A stretch of DNA of 22,633 bases from contig JAYMTA010000981.1 in assembly GCA_036897625.1 (NCBI GenBank), positions 1 to 22,633 on the forward strand, given 5' to 3'. This document shows, one piece after another, positions 20,301 to 22,633 of the stretch. Within the stretch, counting starts at the first letter, position 1. The number at the start of each line of letters is the position of its first letter. The notes beneath the pieces are model-generated. The model had not been told where the DNA came from and ran no database searches. It saw nothing but the letters and a program-made list of their open reading frames with translations. The stretch comes from Pelargonium cotyledonis. Taxonomy: Eukaryota; Streptophyta; Magnoliopsida; Geraniales; Geraniaceae. A program made the position numbers and the translations under genes.

Positions 20301-21042
20301 ACCAAAGGACTGGGGCAATTGCCCCTAGTGAAATTTTTTTCTTTCAAAAATATTTTATTAAATTTTACATATTTTCATATTTGTCCCACTAAGTTTTAAT
20401 ATTTGCCCCCACTAAAATGTGTAAGAAAATTATTATTGCTCTCAGCGTGTATAATACGTTATTTTGCCCCTACTAACTAAAAGCTCTGAATCTGTCCCTA
20501 CATATTGATATTGACCTAAAACAGTTCCATGAAAATGATCAAATTTAGTTCAATAATTAAAAGTTTAGAGTCAATTGTTGGTCAAAATAAAATTCAATTA
20601 TAAATCTTTATGGTTAGAAAAATATAGAAATAAAATTAGCTCAAAACATAAAAGTTTGCGAACTAAATTGAGTTTTTTCCGGTTGAATTTAAACCAAATT
20701 ACATTAAAAACACGAAAATTTATGGACCATCTCTTAACATTAAAGACCAAATTATATCTTTTACCCTCGGATATATATACCTCGGAGAAGTTGCTCAATA
20801 GTGGCCATGGTGCTGGGAGATTTGGGAGTGAGGCTGTGGTTATTGGGAAATCTGCTGGTGGGTGAAGTTTTGGGAGTTGTGTCTGCAAATCTGTGATGGC
20901 TCGGTGGTGTTTTTGGAGTTTCTCCATATCTGTGGTGGTGATGGGTCTGCGGAGTTTTTGGAGGCTCTCCGTATCGGTGGTGCAACGGTGGAGTTTTTGG
21001 AGTCTCGCCGTATCTGCTGCGCATGCGATCAAGCTGAGCCAT
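17360..21042 (-). CDS. RD29B/LTI65/CAP160-like low-temperature and desiccation-induced protein
   Basis: Hydrophilic stress protein of the LTI65/LTI78 (RD29) and CAP160 family, induced by cold, drought and ABA; the molecular function is not settled. Minus-strand exons are 21042-20781, 19965-19654, 18713-17862 and 17403-17360, giving 489 aa. The N-terminus has three copies of RYGE(T/P)PKTP separated by His-rich spacers. Exon 2 carries the basic VLARVKEKAKKWRRTL, an acidic run and the hallmark EDPEYLGAP-MYES, joined across the exon 2/3 border. Exon 3 has Pro-rich residues, an array of 15-residue repeats, then the PGEED-type module VSVKEYIMHKLEPGEDEKAL and VVEKMKEAVNSLLR. The last exon (DAEEENHGRIRQAN) is the least certain: without that splice the frame stops at 17845 after AHKGKAKS. 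No signal peptide is seen. Introns of 815, 940 and 458 bp are repeat-rich. Confidence 0.9.
17471..17685. repeat. 43-bp tandem repeat in the last intron of the LTI65-like gene
   Basis: Five head-to-tail units begin at about 17471, 17514, 17556, 17599 and 17644, with a consensus like GGCGAGAACTACCCTTTACA followed by a GCTAGGGCCAAAAACTTATA stretch. Lengths are 42-45 bp. There is no coding potential. It lies between the branch region and donor of intron 3. Just beyond it, 17741-17761 contains, on the minus strand, AACATGGTATTAGAAC, similar to a Copia primer site. Confidence 0.8.
18208..18510 (-). repeat. 45-bp coding repeat array (15-residue units) in the LTI65-like gene
   Basis: About 6.7 in-frame units with consensus AYATV(A/T)NAAHEKLPQ. 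Central units are very similar at DNA level, while the two outer ones diverge (FATIANAAQETLAP at the N-terminal end, AYDTVAKATQEV at the C-terminal end). Ala-rich spacing with regular Val/Leu suggests amphipathic helix segments broken by Pro, similar in style to LEA-type repeats. Confidence 0.88.
18925..19505. repeat. Diverged ~180-bp tandem repeat in intron 2 of the LTI65-like gene
   Basis: Three related copies share TTTATACTAAAAGTTTGAAA-like blocks near 19020, 19208 and 19384, and ACTCAATCCCTAA-like blocks near 19135, 19337 and 19482. Spacing is about 175-195 bp. No coding capacity is seen. The source element is not recognised. Confidence 0.65.
20276..20508. mobile_element. MITE, probably hAT-like, with target-site duplication, in intron 1 of the LTI65-like gene
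   Basis: A 215-bp non-coding element (20285-20499) is bounded by a direct repeat ACATATTGA (20276-20284 and 20500-20508). Its ends are inverted: CAGAGACGGATCT on the left and, on the complement of the right end, AGGGACAGATTC. CAGRG-type ends suggest hAT, but the direct repeat reads as 9 bp where hAT usually has 8; a Mutator-type origin is the alternative. The interior is AT-rich with repeated TTGCCCC blocks. Confidence 0.75.
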
Positions 21043-21550
21043 TTATGAACAAAAAGTGCATCAAAAGTTCAAGAAATTGGTCTCCTATTCTCTTCTGTCT
21101 CTGTTTCAATTTGGTCACAGAAACAAGAGAATTGGACATTTAAGAGAATGGAACATTGCGCCGATGTTTATGAAGCTTTGTTTCCGGAGATTTTGTGTGA
21201 TGGAGCTGTTTTTACGGGTTCACTCCTGTTTTAGCTTTGTAATTTCATTATTTGCTTAAAATAAATGAAAATCACACATTGGGCTGCCCAAGCCCAAGAC
21301 TTAATTTGTTAGTTGCCATTTTGTTTAGCCCAAGCCCAGTTCTTTTCGTGAGCCACTCGGTTTGCGCGTTAATCCGAATATAAAAAAATTGACATGAGCC
21401 ACAATAACGAAAACATCATGAATAATCAAACCGAAAGCAGCAGAATCCTCCTTATCAACATGAATAATCAAGTTGATGTCGTTGAAATTATTTCATCCAA
21501 CTTGAAGAGCACGAACAACTGTAGACGATTGCACTTGAAGTTCAAAGCGA

Positions 21551-21558
21551 CCACGTGG
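21551..21558. promoter_or_regulatory. ABRE/G-box palindrome upstream of the LTI65-like gene
   Basis: CCACGTGG is a perfect palindrome containing the ACGTGG core bound by ABA-responsive bZIP factors. It lies about 510 bp upstream of the start codon. RD29B promoters are ABRE-driven, so the site fits. A second ACGTGGC occurs at 22266-22272, inside a repeat-like stretch. Confidence 0.5.
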
Positions 21559-21862
21559 AGTGCTCTGTCAATTACTTCTCACCACCATCGTGTATACCAT
21601 TTGATTCGACAACAAACTCAAAGACTAATCTGATTACTCTGGCCAAATCACCACCTTCTAAGTCACTTTTTTCTTATATGCAACCGTCTCCTGCTGCCCT
21701 GCGCGCACACTAACCAAAACACTTATCGTGAATTTGAGTCGCCACTCTGTAAACTTTAACAAAATCTTAGATTGCTATCGAAGAAAGATTCACTATCATA
21801 ACAAAAAAAATCACAATTTATTGTTTTCAAATAAAAAATATTGTCGTCACTTTATAATGAAA

Positions 21863-21979
21863 AGCAATAACAGGAAAAGTTCACTAATCGACTCTCAGAA
21901 CAACTAGAAAAAAGAGATAGAGCAGTAACAGGAAAAGTTCACTAATGGGCTCTGAGAACAACTAGGAAAAAGAGATACA
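21863..21979. repeat. 58-bp tandem duplication
   Basis: Two adjacent copies begin at 21863 and 21921 with AGCARTAACAGGAAAAGTTC and share the rest with few mismatches (TCGACTCTCAGAA versus GGGCTCTGAGAA). Non-coding. Confidence 0.85.
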
Positions 21980-21989
21980 CCCAATCCGG

Positions 21990-22290
21990 TTAAATTAATT
22001 CAATAGTATGTTAAATGATTTGAGGATTAAAGGCAATTTTAGTACATTAACTTTGGTGTGAATTCACGTTTTGTACACGATTTTTTATTCTATCAGAGTT
22101 AGTACATAAAGTATGATTTTGTACCCAATTGAATACTTGCCGTTAGAGACTGTCCATTCTCCCGTTAACTCATGCTGATGTGGCTGTTTCTCTGACTCGC
22201 TGGCATAAACCGCTGACATGGACGCAGACGACACACTCCTCTCGCTGAGGTGTCAAATTTTAATGACGTGGCACCTAAAAAAAAGAAATT
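21990..22290. repeat. Repeat-like stretch with TTAGTACATWAA blocks and TGACGTGGC
   Basis: Two related blocks occur, TTTTAGTACATTAACTTTG (about 22037) and GTTAGTACATAAAGTATG (about 22098), each followed by TTTTGTAC. Then come CTGATGTGGC and GACGTGGCAC. This composition is familiar from dispersed plant repeats, but I cannot name the family or define its ends. Confidence 0.35.
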
Positions 22291-22445
22291 TTTTTTTACA
22301 GCATTATCCTGTCTGTGGTTCAAATTTTTATCAAAAAAACCATGTTTCATACACTTAATAGTCAATACATATGTTTTATCAAAAAAAAAAAAATAGTTGA
22401 TACATATGGCAACAATTCTAAGTGACAACCCGAGCCTCTTCATCA

Positions 22446-22633
22446 CATGAATTTCCCGGCGACCGGATAATTCAATAGATGCATTTCCCGGCGACCAAAA
22501 AATCTAAAAAAATCAAACTAGCTAAAAGAAATTAAAGCTATTTAAAATCCAAAATCATTTACAATTTTTTTAAAGCAATTTCAAATCCAAAACCAATTTC
22601 AAATATTTTAAAGCTATTTGAGATCCCAAAATT
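22446..22633. repeat. Short direct repeats at the right edge
   Basis: ATTTCCCGGCGACC occurs twice about 30 bp apart (around 22450-22496). From about 22533 an AT-rich unit of roughly 38-40 bp, starting TTAAAGCTATTT or TTAAAGCAATTT and including AAATCCAAAA, is repeated about three times and runs to the window end. Confidence 0.6.

Larger units (their letters stand above)
21043..22633. other. Upstream region of the LTI65-like gene and intergenic DNA
   Basis: No gene is recognised. The first few hundred bases should hold the promoter of the minus-strand gene, but I see no convincing TATA box and no DRE (CCGAC) core close to the start. Several short repeats follow further out. The open frame at 21394-21633 has no family resemblance. 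Confidence 0.5.

Noticed and set aside
21394..21633. 79-codon open frame starting MSHNNENI
   Set aside because: Asn-rich chance frame in promoter-side DNA with no splice or family support.
22165..22446. Minus-strand open frame starting MMKRLGLS
   Set aside because: Runs across homopolymers and repeat-like sequence; no family resemblance.
1..22633. A novel multi-gene system or biosynthetic cluster
   Set aside because: The recognisable genes belong to unrelated housekeeping, photosynthesis and stress functions, have their own promoters and differ in orientation.

Overview
This is a nuclear chromosome segment from a flowering plant, most likely a eudicot. The genes are split by many GT-AG introns, the intergenic DNA is AT-rich, and small transposons (a SINE and two MITEs) sit inside introns. 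One gene encodes Rubisco activase with a chloroplast transit peptide, and another belongs to the land-plant stress family RD29/LTI65. I cannot name the species. Exon boundaries were placed by hand from splice signals, reading phase and recalled family patterns. Every internal junction in the four multi-exon genes keeps the reading frame.

Layout from left to right. (1) 1-3374, minus strand: the 5' part of an SRRM1-like PWI-domain splicing factor. Its Arg/Ser-rich domain is encoded by a 24-bp minisatellite that runs off the left edge. (2) 3680-6000: gene-poor DNA with two decayed LINE fragments. (3) 6304-10838, plus strand: a complete 11-exon gene for the large subunit of general transcription factor TFIIA (398 aa), with a SINE in intron 6 and a Stowaway-like MITE in intron 10. 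(4) 12421-12846, minus strand: an intronless gene of unknown function (141 aa). (5) About 13618-13880, plus strand: a frameshifted scrap of a sugar/H+ symporter. (6) 14740-16919, plus strand: a complete Rubisco activase gene with 7 exons. It encodes the long redox-regulated form (474 aa), and retention of the last intron would give a 437-aa short form. (7) 17360-21042, minus strand: a complete 4-exon RD29/LTI65/CAP160-like stress gene (489 aa) whose introns are loaded with repeats. It lies tail-to-tail with Rubisco activase. (8) 21043-22633: its upstream DNA, with an ABRE/G-box-like palindrome and several short repeats.

The genes do not form a functional cluster. They are ordinary neighbours: mRNA processing, basal transcription, photosynthesis and abiotic-stress response. 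I found no undescribed multi-gene system. The most useful points for follow-up are the Taspase-type QLDG motif in TFIIA, the built-in stop in the last Rubisco activase intron, the expanding RS minisatellite, the 15-residue repeat array in the stress protein, and the short tail-to-tail spacing of the last two genes.
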